From the IMG/VR virus record IMGVR_UViG_3300028800_000020, positions 1 to 45,037 of that record: a DNA stretch of 45,037 bases. One strand, written 5' to 3'. Under the pieces are notes generated by a model, which saw only the letters and a list, made by a program, of their open reading frames with translations, had not been told where the DNA came from and ran no database searches. Both the position numbers and the translations under genes were made by a program. The stretch is from a virus. Positions 38,817-45,037 of this stretch are shown one piece after another. Within the stretch, counting starts at the first letter, position 1; each line of letters opens with the position of its first letter.

Positions 38817-40456
38817 GTTCCGAAGTCCCGCTTGTCGAGCGCCTTGTGTGTAATGTGCATCTTTCTGAGGGCACTTGCAAGGATTTTTTCCGCAAAGGAA
38901 CCGGGGGCTACAAAAATATCGCCTTGAACCGTATTACGCTGGCCTCCGCGGTCGAGACGGTCGAAAGCTTGGACGTTTTCCCCAGGAACCCAGGAAGGCT
39001 CTGCGATCAGGGCGTGGCAACTCACCAATTGCAGCCCGTCAGTGCCAGTGCCGAGGGAAAGGAGGTTCCCGATCAAGACCTGGTGGCGCTGTTCGTCCTG
39101 GAAAAGTTTAATATAATGATCTTTGCGGCTGGAACTGGTGTTGCCGTCGATACGCAAGACGCCGTGCTTCTCTAATTTCTTTTGCAGGATGTCGAGCACT
39201 TCATGATGCCAGCCGAACACAAGCAGTTTCTCTTCGCCGCCTTCGATCAGCATATCGACATAATCTGCGACCTGTGGCGCGAGCGCAACACCCATCATGC
39301 GCCTGACGACGGCGATATGACCGAGGGCGGTTGCGTCGGCGCCTTCGAGGTTCTCGGGGTCTATCTGCAACAGGCTTTCGGCCTTCAATGCCTGTTTAAC
39401 CGGCCCCGTCTCTTCGAGTTGGATCAAGTCGTAGATAGGCATTTTAAGCTGTGGCATCACATCTCTTTTGAGATGTCTTGACATAAAATTCGCCCGCATT
39501 CTGTTCTGCAATTCGCCATGCCGGCCAGTACGCTCGTCGATAAATACGATGTTGCGGCCGGTGCGCGGATCGATGCGTTCAACCTGCAACGCCGGATTAA
39601 AGCGTTCGCGGAAGCGATCCTCCGACATCCAATCGATGCTGTCGAAACAAAGCCCCCTGGCCAAAGTGTACGCTTCTCTAGGCCTGTTCGGTAAAGGCGT
39701 GCCGGTTAAGGCCAAAATTCTCTCTGACCGAGACGCAAAATCTTCAAACAATCGCTCGTCGCCGCCCCCAAAAACCGCGCGCGTGCGGCGAGAATCTGGT
39801 GTCTTGAGATAGTGTGCTTCGTCAAGGACGAGCAAGTCATAATGTCCTTTGGCGAGAGCCTTACCAATCGCTTCTGTCCGGGCCAGGTCATAAGAAACCA
39901 CTGTCCATTCGGCATTAGGATGCACACCATGCCGTCCGACGAGAATAGGATGGATGCAATAAGGCCATCTGAGAGTAGTCCACTCGCGAATGCGTTTAAC
40001 CCACTGTATCCGTATCGATGCAGGACAAATGACAAGCACTCGTTTAGCCCTGATCTCGTTTGCAAAGCAAATTGCAACTGGCGTTTTGCCAAGGCCGGGC
40101 TGGTCTCCGATGAGGCAATTCTTTCGTTGCAGAGCGTATTCAATATCGCACTTTTGAAAAGGCCATAGTTCTTGATCCGACGGGCATTCGATGTGCGCGC
40201 TGCTTGTGTTCTTCCATGAGGCATTGATTTGCTCTATTAAGGGGGCTAATTGTTGGCGCGCAGCGTCACTTGCACCCTCGAAAAAGGAAGCCGCGGCATA
40301 GGGTTCGTGGGTAAAGAGTACGGCTGTGGACGTTGTGGACGCAGGTAAGCTGAAATCGAAACCGTGTTCCGACATCAAACCCTGTATAGTAGAACTCTGC
40401 GCCCGCGGCACCTTTAGTAGATAGGAGCCGGTCGCGCTTACATAGTCAAGTTGCAT
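38813..40456 (-). CDS. SNF2-family DEAH helicase (547 aa)
   Basis: Superfamily 2 ATPase. Motifs in order: Walker A GDQPGLGKT (117-125), motif Ia ICPASIRIQW (143-152), DEAH (212-215), LTGTPLPNR (about 247-255), motif IV-like LLVFGWHHEVLD, motif V GTGTDGLQLV, motif VI QAFDRLDRGGQ. The N-terminal 100 residues are a separate small domain. This compact SMARCAL1-like type is common in phages near SSB and PolA and is thought to anneal or remodel forks. AAAGGA lies before the ATG. The gene is divergent from the primase-polymerase gene, with the two starts only 48 bp apart. Confidence 0.92.
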   Translation of the reverse strand: MQLDYVSATGSYLLKVPRAQSSTIQGLMSEHGFDFSLPASTTSTAVLFTHEPYAAASFFEGASDAARQQLAPLIEQINASWKNTSSAHIECPSDQELWPFQKCDIEYALQRKNCLIGDQPGLGKTPVAICFANEIRAKRVLVICPASIRIQWVKRIREWTTLRWPYCIHPILVGRHGVHPNAEWTVVSYDLARTEAIGKALAKGHYDLLVLDEAHYLKTPDSRRTRAVFGGGDERLFEDFASRSERILALTGTPLPNRPREAYTLARGLCFDSIDWMSEDRFRERFNPALQVERIDPRTGRNIVFIDERTGRHGELQNRMRANFMSRHLKRDVMPQLKMPIYDLIQLEETGPVKQALKAESLLQIDPENLEGADATALGHIAVVRRMMGVALAPQVADYVDMLIEGGEEKLLVFGWHHEVLDILQKKLEKHGVLRIDGNTSSSRKDHYIKLFQDEQRHQVLIGNLLSLGTGTDGLQLVSCHALIAEPSWVPGENVQAFDRLDRGGQRNTVQGDIFVAPGSFAEKILASALRKMHITHKALDKRDFGT

Positions 40457-40484
40457 TGACTTTCCTTTGGTGGTAAAGTATCAA
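40456..40484 (+). promoter_or_regulatory. Promoter of the primase-polymerase gene
   Basis: -35 TTGACT (40456-40461), 17-bp spacer, -10 TATCAA (40479-40484). The predicted start at about 40491 leaves only about 13 nt before the TTG start, containing AAAAGGGG. The -35 begins at the helicase start codon on the other strand. Confidence 0.65.
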
Positions 40485-40503
40485 TAACGCAAAAGGGGTC
40501 GCC

Positions 40504-42366
40504 TTGCAAGAAATATCTGAACTTCACCAGGCGGCGCGAGACTATGCCGCGTGCGGCATAAAAGTTTTCCCGGTAGAAATAAATGGGAAGAAACCAGTAA
40601 CAGCGCATGGGTATCTCGATGCAACAACCGACATCAAACAAATCGACGAGTGGTGGGGCGAACACGATTACAATATCGCATTTTCTCCAGAAAGTGCACG
40701 ACTTTTTGTTGTCGATGTCGATCCCGGTGGAACAATCAACGGAAATCTGCCAGCGACTTATCGAGTTAAAACTCCTCGCGGAAGCCATTTCTATTTCTCC
40801 GGTAGTGGACCGTCAACTGCTGGCAAACTCGGGCCACACATTGACACAAGAGGAGTCGGCGGATATGTTCTCCTTCCTCCTTCTCGCATTGACGAACAGC
40901 GATATGAGATAGCCGATGACCTTCCCTACGCCGAACTGCCTGTATGGATCAGTGACGCTCTTAGAGCGCCCGACACCGCCGTCGCCGCGGCCGTGGACGA
41001 GCAAGACCTGCCGGCAAACATCGATCGCGCTAGACTTCTACTGTCTCAGTGTGTGGATCGCGGCGATGTCGCGATTGAAGGACAGGGTGGTGATGACAGA
41101 ACGTATCGCCTGTGCTGCGAGCTACTTGACCTGGGCCTTAGTGCTAACACCGCGCGGGACTTGCTAGAAGAAATCTGGAACCCTCACTGTCAACCGCCAT
41201 GGGAAACATATGACATCGATCTTAAACTCGACAACGCATCGCGTTACCAACAAAATGATCCCGGAGCTTATGGCACCGTATCGCCCCAGCAAGCGTTTGG
41301 TGAAGCCATCAAACATTTATTGGATAGTAGCGTGGAGAATAAACACTCTAGGTTTTACTTCAAGGACGAAACGGAGCAAGACGCCGAGCCCGACCCGCAA
41401 TGGCTCGTCAAAGACCTGATAACTGAGCGTAGTACTGTACTTCTTTTCGGTGCAACTCAGAGCTACAAGAGCTTTCTTGCGCTAGACATAGTGCTAAGTC
41501 TAGCGACAGGTAAGGAAACTTTCGGGGCAGCACCACTTCAGGGGCCGGTGTTCTATGCAGCGTTAGAAGGCCGAGCCCATTTAAAGAAGGCTCGCAAGTC
41601 ATGGCGCGTTGCGCGTGAGATCGAGGGAAAGATAAAGGATTTCTATGTGGGGGTCGCACCACTCATCGGGGTGCCGGGAGAAATCCAGGACTTCGGAGAC
41701 GAGATAGCCCGCCGTTGCGCCGGCCGCAAACCGCGCCTTATCGTTATCGACACACTCGGCAAGGCGATGGCCGGTCTTAATGAGAACGACGCCATGGACG
41801 CCGGGAAGTTCATTCGCTTTTGCGACAGTCTGGTGGAAAGCTTCGGTTGCAGCGTTATCGCCATCCATCATACAGGTAAGGATGACACCAGAGGCGCCCG
41901 CGGCTCTAGCGCATTCCACGCTGGTTTTGATACCGTAATAGAAGTCAAGGCGCATCGGGCCACTAAAGCAGTTTCCGTGTGGGCACGCAAGCACAAAGAT
42001 GCCGAGGAGCGAGAAATACCCTGGACGTTCGAGGGCAGGGCCATAGCGGGCTCGCTGGCGTTCTTCCCGACCGACCTCGAAGCCCATAAAGCATTGACTG
42101 GCGACAAAGGCACCCTCACGCCAAAACAAATCGGCGCAGCTTTACAGGTTCTTAACGCTTATGGTGTTGAGCAAGGCGTGAGCACCGCCGTCCTGGCCAC
42201 GGAATTGACGCCGGCCATCGAAGGCCAATCGGTTGAGGACAGGCAAATTGCGATCAGCCGCACAGGACGCGCGCTCGCCGCGAAGGCGAAAGATCACTTA
42301 GAAGCTTATTGCGTCAAGACCGGGAAGGCTTTGGTGTGGATGCTGCCGGCGCCAGTGAGGAAGTAA
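40504..42366 (+). CDS. Primase-polymerase/RepA-like helicase fusion (620 aa)
   Basis: Primes and unwinds DNA. N-terminal prim-pol domain: GIKVFPVEINGKKP (18-31), catalytic VVDVDPGG (D71, D73) and GSHFYF (H95). Helicase domain: a variant Walker A GATQSYKS (316-323) of the type seen in RepA-like AAA ATPases, Walker B RLIVIDTLG (D416), and CSVIAIHHTGKDDTRGARGSSA (H455-H456). The TTG start is supported by AAAAGGGG six bases upstream and its own promoter. It is the only rightward gene between two leftward blocks. It could replicate from a nearby origin with the SNF2 helicase and PolA. Confidence 0.92.
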   Translation: MQEISELHQAARDYAACGIKVFPVEINGKKPVTAHGYLDATTDIKQIDEWWGEHDYNIAFSPESARLFVVDVDPGGTINGNLPATYRVKTPRGSHFYFSGSGPSTAGKLGPHIDTRGVGGYVLLPPSRIDEQRYEIADDLPYAELPVWISDALRAPDTAVAAAVDEQDLPANIDRARLLLSQCVDRGDVAIEGQGGDDRTYRLCCELLDLGLSANTARDLLEEIWNPHCQPPWETYDIDLKLDNASRYQQNDPGAYGTVSPQQAFGEAIKHLLDSSVENKHSRFYFKDETEQDAEPDPQWLVKDLITERSTVLLFGATQSYKSFLALDIVLSLATGKETFGAAPLQGPVFYAALEGRAHLKKARKSWRVAREIEGKIKDFYVGVAPLIGVPGEIQDFGDEIARRCAGRKPRLIVIDTLGKAMAGLNENDAMDAGKFIRFCDSLVESFGCSVIAIHHTGKDDTRGARGSSAFHAGFDTVIEVKAHRATKAVSVWARKHKDAEEREIPWTFEGRAIAGSLAFFPTDLEAHKALTGDKGTLTPKQIGAALQVLNAYGVEQGVSTAVLATELTPAIEGQSVEDRQIAISRTGRALAAKAKDHLEAYCVKTGKALVWMLPAPVRK

Positions 42367-42404
42367 TTATGTGGGCGTGCTGGGCTTGATACCAGCTTGG
42401 GCTC

Positions 42405-42590
42405 CTACGCCATTTCTAGCGCACCAGCCACTTCTAATTTTTCCGATAATAACTTTCTGATTATGTAAGCGATATTTTTGTCTAGATTTGTAACTTGCAT
42501 TTCAAATCCCAACGGTCCTCGTACACACCACGAACCAGGACCGCCTTCGTGGTTTCTCGCATAATAATATGGGTCGATGTCTCCGCTCAT
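42405..42590 (-). CDS. Small hypothetical protein (61 aa)
   Basis: Start at 42590 (MSGDIDPYYYARNHEGGPGSW), where ATGA overlaps the previous stop and GGGAGA lies upstream; in-frame ATGs further out lie inside the upstream gene. Helical C-terminus (NIAYIIRKLLSEKLEVAGAL). Not recognised. It is the last gene of the accessory block and converges on the primase-polymerase gene. A 5-bp hairpin (GCTGG/CCAGC) lies in the 38-bp gap, without a T-run. Confidence 0.65.
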   Translation of the reverse strand: MSGDIDPYYYARNHEGGPGSWCVRGPLGFEMQVTNLDKNIAYIIRKLLSEKLEVAGALEMA

Positions 42591-42880
42591 CTCTTCTCTC
42601 CCGTACATGGGCTTTCTGTTCCTGCGGCCCAATTATAATTATCGCACGGTTTTCCTTCGTGCTGGTCTTTTGGCGGATTGTCTCGTTTCGGACAAGCCCA
42701 CCAATCACATAGATGTGGCTGCACTTCCTCAGCGGTCGCGGCGAGGGCTTCGTCTATAATTTGAAGCATTTTTTGGTTTCCCTTATACTCTGGCCCCATA
42801 TCAAATTCTTCTAATATGGCCTCGCGGGCAATTGCAAGTGCGCTCCGAAGCGCAGCGATCTTCTCGGCGGCGGTTTTCAT
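42587..42880 (-). CDS. Hypothetical protein with C-terminal Cys motif (97 aa)
   Basis: The first 50 residues are helical (KTAAEKIAALRSALAIAREAIL). The C-terminal half has CDWWACPKRDNPPKDQHEGKPCDNYNW and CTGEK, giving four Cys and His in a possible zinc-binding arrangement. Coupled to both neighbours by ATGA. Not recognised. Confidence 0.65.
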   Translation of the reverse strand: MKTAAEKIAALRSALAIAREAILEEFDMGPEYKGNQKMLQIIDEALAATAEEVQPHLCDWWACPKRDNPPKDQHEGKPCDNYNWAAGTESPCTGEKR

Positions 42881-43089
42881 GCAGCACCTTCAGTATATTC
42901 ATCACGTAGCGATAGCGTTACTTTCCCTTTGCACGGGCCATTCTTATCGTCAGCCCGACGAACAACCCCACATTTTCGGCAGCACTCATACTGGATATTA
43001 TCTGGAACAAACCAGTGATGCTTTTCTAGGCCAACCAATTCGGCGAAAAACTTCTCGCTCTCGGGTTTCGGCGAATAATCGTTAGCCAT
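42877..43089 (-). CDS. Small zinc-ribbon-like protein (70 aa)
   Basis: Start at 43089 (MANDYSPKPESEKFF), six bases after GGAGG; the ATG two codons upstream has no spacing. YECCRKCGVVRRADDKNGPCKG (about 34-55) holds a CxxC...C zinc-like site. Similar short Cys proteins are common in phage accessory regions, with unknown function. The stop overlaps the next gene (ATGA). Confidence 0.65.
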   Translation of the reverse strand: MANDYSPKPESEKFFAELVGLEKHHWFVPDNIQYECCRKCGVVRRADDKNGPCKGKVTLSLRDEYTEGAA

Positions 43090-43125
43090 TCTCATCCTCC
43101 ATCTTGCTCTGCGCCGGGGTAGGGG

Positions 43126-43338
43126 TCATGGTGTATCCCCCACTCGCGTATTCCACGAGGCTTCCATGGTCCCAAGATCGCCGTTATACCAATCCGAACA
43201 CACCTGAGATTGGCGACATTGCGGACATTTAATCCATGCTCTCATGCCAAATGGAGGAACGTCTAATTGCTCCGTGGAAAACTTCGCTGGTGCGTTGCAG
43301 AACGGGCAGTTTTTTAAGCCATTAGTTTTTTTCGGCAT
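43126..43338 (-). CDS. Lar-like zinc-ribbon protein (70 aa)
   Basis: Matches the Lar restriction-alleviation family and its phage relatives: LKNCPFCNAPAKF (residues 8-20), WIKCPQCRQSQV (35-46) and the C-terminal MEASWNTR. The two CxxC pairs give the zinc site. Some members protect phage DNA from host restriction; others are only similar in fold, so the function is provisional. AGGGGAAGGA precedes the ATG. Its start overlaps the stop of the 52-aa gene (TAATG). Confidence 0.75.
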   Translation of the reverse strand: MPKKTNGLKNCPFCNAPAKFSTEQLDVPPFGMRAWIKCPQCRQSQVCSDWYNGDLGTMEASWNTRVGDTP

Positions 43339-43496
43339 TATTCCTTCCCCTCCGGGCTTGCGGTGGATTTGAGGGCGCGGATGGCAGAAAGCATATTGGC
43401 TTGTTCTTTCGAGCCACGGTTAAGTGACAGGTCGCTTAATTCATCGTCGCACCAAGCGATCATCTGCTCTGGTTTCAGTTCCGGCGTGTCAGTCAC
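43338..43496 (-). CDS. Small hypothetical protein (52 aa)
   Basis: GTG start overlapping the stop of the DUF6378-like gene (GTGA), with GAGG seven bases upstream; the stop overlaps the Lar-like gene (TAATG). The sequence reads MTDTPELKPEQMIAWCDDEL and ends helical, with KEQANMLSAIRALKS. It fills a gap of 155 bp completely and couples both neighbours, which is the evidence. Not recognised. Confidence 0.65.
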   Translation of the reverse strand: MTDTPELKPEQMIAWCDDELSDLSLNRGSKEQANMLSAIRALKSTASPEGKE

Positions 43497-43747
43497 AGCT
43501 TATCCTCGACAAGTTTGGCGTAGCCGGCGATGTCGTGCCAGTTGTCCGCGAGGTTAGGATCGCCATTAAGTATGCGCGCGATCTTCGTGGCGATCATGTC
43601 GAGCGATTCTCTTTGGGCGGTGTTGAGCAAATGCCAGCCCGCAAACTCCCTAAATTCATCTTTGAACTTTTGCGCCGTCGTGGCAACGTCTCCATAATCC
43701 CCATACTTATTGGCGCGGTCTTGCAGCGTGGCGTTAACGTCGCTCAT
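43493..43747 (-). CDS. DUF6378-like phage protein (84 aa)
   Basis: Recognised by YGDYGDVATTAQKFKDEF, then RESLDMIATKIARILNGDPNLADNWHDIAGYAKLVED (residues 46-82), the conserved region of a common phage family that I recall as DUF6378. Function unknown. Helical and soluble. Coupled at both ends (ATGA from the previous gene, GTGA to the next). Confidence 0.8.
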   Translation of the reverse strand: MSDVNATLQDRANKYGDYGDVATTAQKFKDEFREFAGWHLLNTAQRESLDMIATKIARILNGDPNLADNWHDIAGYAKLVEDKL

Positions 43748-44049
43748 TTTGTTTCCTTCCTTGTGCTGTAAACAACGATTTCCATGTCTTCTTTACGGCG
43801 CCCCGGAACCTCGTCAACAACGATATCCACTTCCGGCCCTTCGAAGCCACCGTAATAATTTGTCTGCCGTTTCCACTTGCCTTGCAGCCAAGCCGACAAA
43901 GCATTCTCGGCCGATTTCTTCGTGTATAAAAGGCGTGGAAAAGTTTTCTTATAATCCACGGCCACGGGCTCGTCGTGAGAGAAACCGCGTAGTTTACCCG
44001 CTGGCATAAACATCCCGCTGGGCTTATGACGGATAGCGTATAACTTCAT
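43744..44049 (-). CDS. Conserved phage hypothetical (101 aa)
   Basis: Start at 44049 (MKLYAIRHKPSGMFMPAGKLRGFSHDEP), where ATGA overlaps the previous stop. The remainder, PRLLYTKKSAENALSAWLQGKW, is a stretch I recall from a widespread phage family of unknown function; AENALSAWLQG is its best-conserved part. Small alpha/beta protein. GGTG is a weak ribosome-binding site, so coupling to the upstream gene probably drives it. Confidence 0.75.
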   Translation of the reverse strand: MKLYAIRHKPSGMFMPAGKLRGFSHDEPVAVDYKKTFPRLLYTKKSAENALSAWLQGKWKRQTNYYGGFEGPEVDIVVDEVPGRRKEDMEIVVYSTRKETK

Positions 44050-44420
44050 TTCAGCACCAGCGTTACAGGCTGGCCGCAAGTAGGACAAACTTCTACCGCG
44101 ACCGGCTTATGCCAAAGCCACGGACGCTTGGGCCTGCCCATAAAGACCCCTTGGGGCTCGCCGCGATGGCAGCAATCGCTTAGGCCTTTCGTGGCCAGCA
44201 CTAGAAGTGCGGCGTAAATCCTGTCTCGAGCATTGTCGGCAGAAACGGATTGCACCGCCTCGCGAGGGTAAAGCATCTGCACCACGTTATTGGTGCTGAG
44301 AATGCGCTTGGGATCGACGTTCTCTAAGACCGCTCGCGCGGCGCGTTCTACCAATACCCAAACATCGGCCTTCGACACCGATGGCGCCAGGAGTGCATCC
44401 CATTCACGCGGGGTCATCAT
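44046..44420 (-). CDS. Hypothetical protein with C-terminal CxxC (124 aa)
   Basis: Starts with MM at 44420, GAGGG five bases upstream, overlapping the previous stop (ATGA); an open stretch further upstream lies inside the 83-aa gene. Residues 5-80 are helical (TPREWDALLAPSVSKADVWVLVERAARAVL, SADNARDRIYAALLVLA) and could be a winged-helix-like unit. The C-terminus has VCPTCGQPVTLV. Function unknown. Confidence 0.65.
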   Translation of the reverse strand: MMTPREWDALLAPSVSKADVWVLVERAARAVLENVDPKRILSTNNVVQMLYPREAVQSVSADNARDRIYAALLVLATKGLSDCCHRGEPQGVFMGRPKRPWLWHKPVAVEVCPTCGQPVTLVLK

Positions 44421-44668
44421 TCTGCCCTCTTTTCCAAGCGGTGTAATCCTGTTTGGTCTTGAATAAAGCGGCTTATCTCTCGCAGACAAACCTCTTCGTA
44501 AACTGTCTCGGGAGCCGGAAAGAAACTGTACTTTCTCCAACGCGAAAACCATTCGATTGTCCCGAGCGAAACACCGTCATGTTTGTTTTCTACTTTCCAG
44601 CCAAGAGTTTTCCAGTGCGCCGGCACTTCAGCAGGGACAAAACGAATATGCGTTCCCTCTGTAATCAT
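44417..44668 (-). CDS. Small hypothetical protein (83 aa)
   Basis: Start at 44668 (MITEGTHIRFVPAEVPAHWKTLGWKVENK), where ATGA overlaps the stop of the next upstream gene. Looks like a small beta domain with aromatic residues (WKTLGWKVEN, IEWFSRWRKYSFF) and a helical end (YEEVCLREISRFIQDQTGLH). Not recognised. Confidence 0.65.
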   Translation of the reverse strand: MITEGTHIRFVPAEVPAHWKTLGWKVENKHDGVSLGTIEWFSRWRKYSFFPAPETVYEEVCLREISRFIQDQTGLHRLEKRAE

Positions 44669-45033
44669 TTCAGTGGCGCCGGTTCGGCGCGTTTGTCTTC
44701 CCTGATCCACTTCCGCAATTCCTCGAACATGGCGAGGCGGTCGATATCGTTCAGCTTCAGATGATCCGCCAATCCACGGAAACTGTCAACCATTTCCTGC
44801 ACAGTGCAGATAGCTTGATTGGCGAACATATTGCCGGCCTTGTTCTGGAAATTCGACATCACGGTGCCGTCTTTCAAGATCACCGCCGTCGATCCGAACC
44901 GAGGCGGTTTCCGGCCGTGCTGCCAGCCAAGGATGGCGAGAACCAAACAGCCAAGGCGAGAGGTATTGCCGCCGGTCGCTTCAACAGCCCGGGCTTGCCA
45001 GCTATTACGCGGTGCGGCGGCAATGATAGGCAT
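44665..45033 (-). CDS. Hypothetical protein spanning the contig join (122 aa)
   Basis: Complete only because of the terminal overlap; its start at 45033 equals position 123, where TAATG couples it to the 138-aa gene (123-539). A Gly-Trp-rich middle (LVLAILGWQHGRKPPRFGSTAVILKDGTVMSNFQNKAGNMFANQ) is followed by a helical C-terminus (QEMVDSFRGLADHLKLNDIDRLAMFEELRKWIRED). Not recognised. The uninterrupted frame supports circularity. Confidence 0.7.
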   Translation of the reverse strand: MPIIAAAPRNSWQARAVEATGGNTSRLGCLVLAILGWQHGRKPPRFGSTAVILKDGTVMSNFQNKAGNMFANQAICTVQEMVDSFRGLADHLKLNDIDRLAMFEELRKWIREDKRAEPAPLK

Positions 45034-45037
45034 TAGT
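44911..45037. repeat. Terminal direct repeat, right copy (assembly overlap)
   Basis: Exact copy of 1-127; see that entry. Removing either copy leaves a 44,910-bp circle. Confidence 0.95.

Noticed and set aside
42366-42405. Terminator between the primase-polymerase and accessory genes
   Set aside because: Only a 5-bp stem with an 8-nt loop and no T-run.

Overview
The window is a complete genome of a tailed phage with a short-tailed (podovirus) virion, about 44.9 kb. The first 127 bases recur exactly as the last 127 bases. That is what a circular contig looks like when an assembler leaves one k-mer of overlap, so the unique length is 44,910 bp. Genes join across the ends without interruption. 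The virion genes (PF12236-type portal, Bbp19-like small protein, T7-type tail tube proteins, three internal virion proteins) resemble Bordetella BPP-1-like podoviruses. No integrase, lysogeny repressor or reverse transcriptase is visible. The host is Gram-negative: there is an i-spanin/o-spanin pair and an SleB-type cell wall hydrolase. The anticodon stem of the phage initiator-like tRNA recalls alphaproteobacterial initiators, which is a weak hint of an alphaproteobacterial host.

Layout. (1) Leftward accessory block, 4659 down to 123 and on across the circle join to 42405: about 20 small genes, mostly of unknown function, many joined by ATGA, GTGA or TAATG overlaps. Several share an AAGGGGCAA ribosome-binding box. 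(2) Intergenic hub, 4660-5399: AT-rich, with an imperfect palindrome, a leftward promoter and a cluster of operator-like palindromes. (3) Rightward virion and lysis block, 5400-30383: terminase subunits, an initiator-type tRNA, portal, scaffold, capsid, decoration and fibre proteins, tail tube A and B, internal virion proteins, collagen-like fibre, then endolysin, small membrane proteins and spanins. (4) Leftward replication, recombination and nucleotide block, 40456 down to 30377: SNF2 helicase, RecB-like DUF2800 nuclease, DUF2815 ssDNA-binding protein, family A DNA polymerase, PD-(D/E)XK resolvase-like nuclease, metallophosphoesterase, deoxyribosyltransferase-like protein and HNH endonuclease. 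(5) One rightward replication gene, a primase-polymerase/helicase (40504-42366), inserted between the two leftward blocks with its own promoter.

Regulation. Several good sigma70-type promoters can be read directly (TTGACA/T, 16-18 bp, TAtcaT-like), which suggests host RNA polymerase is used; no phage RNA polymerase gene is seen. A 23-bp palindromic operator occurs twice in the hub and once over the capsid promoter. It resembles a Fur box, so early-region and capsid transcription may share one repressor. Further features of interest: a repeat protein built from 34 SAX/SAAX units averaging exactly 3.5 residues, carbohydrate-binding-like modules placed in three consecutive tail genes, and four short genes found outside the obvious long reading frames.
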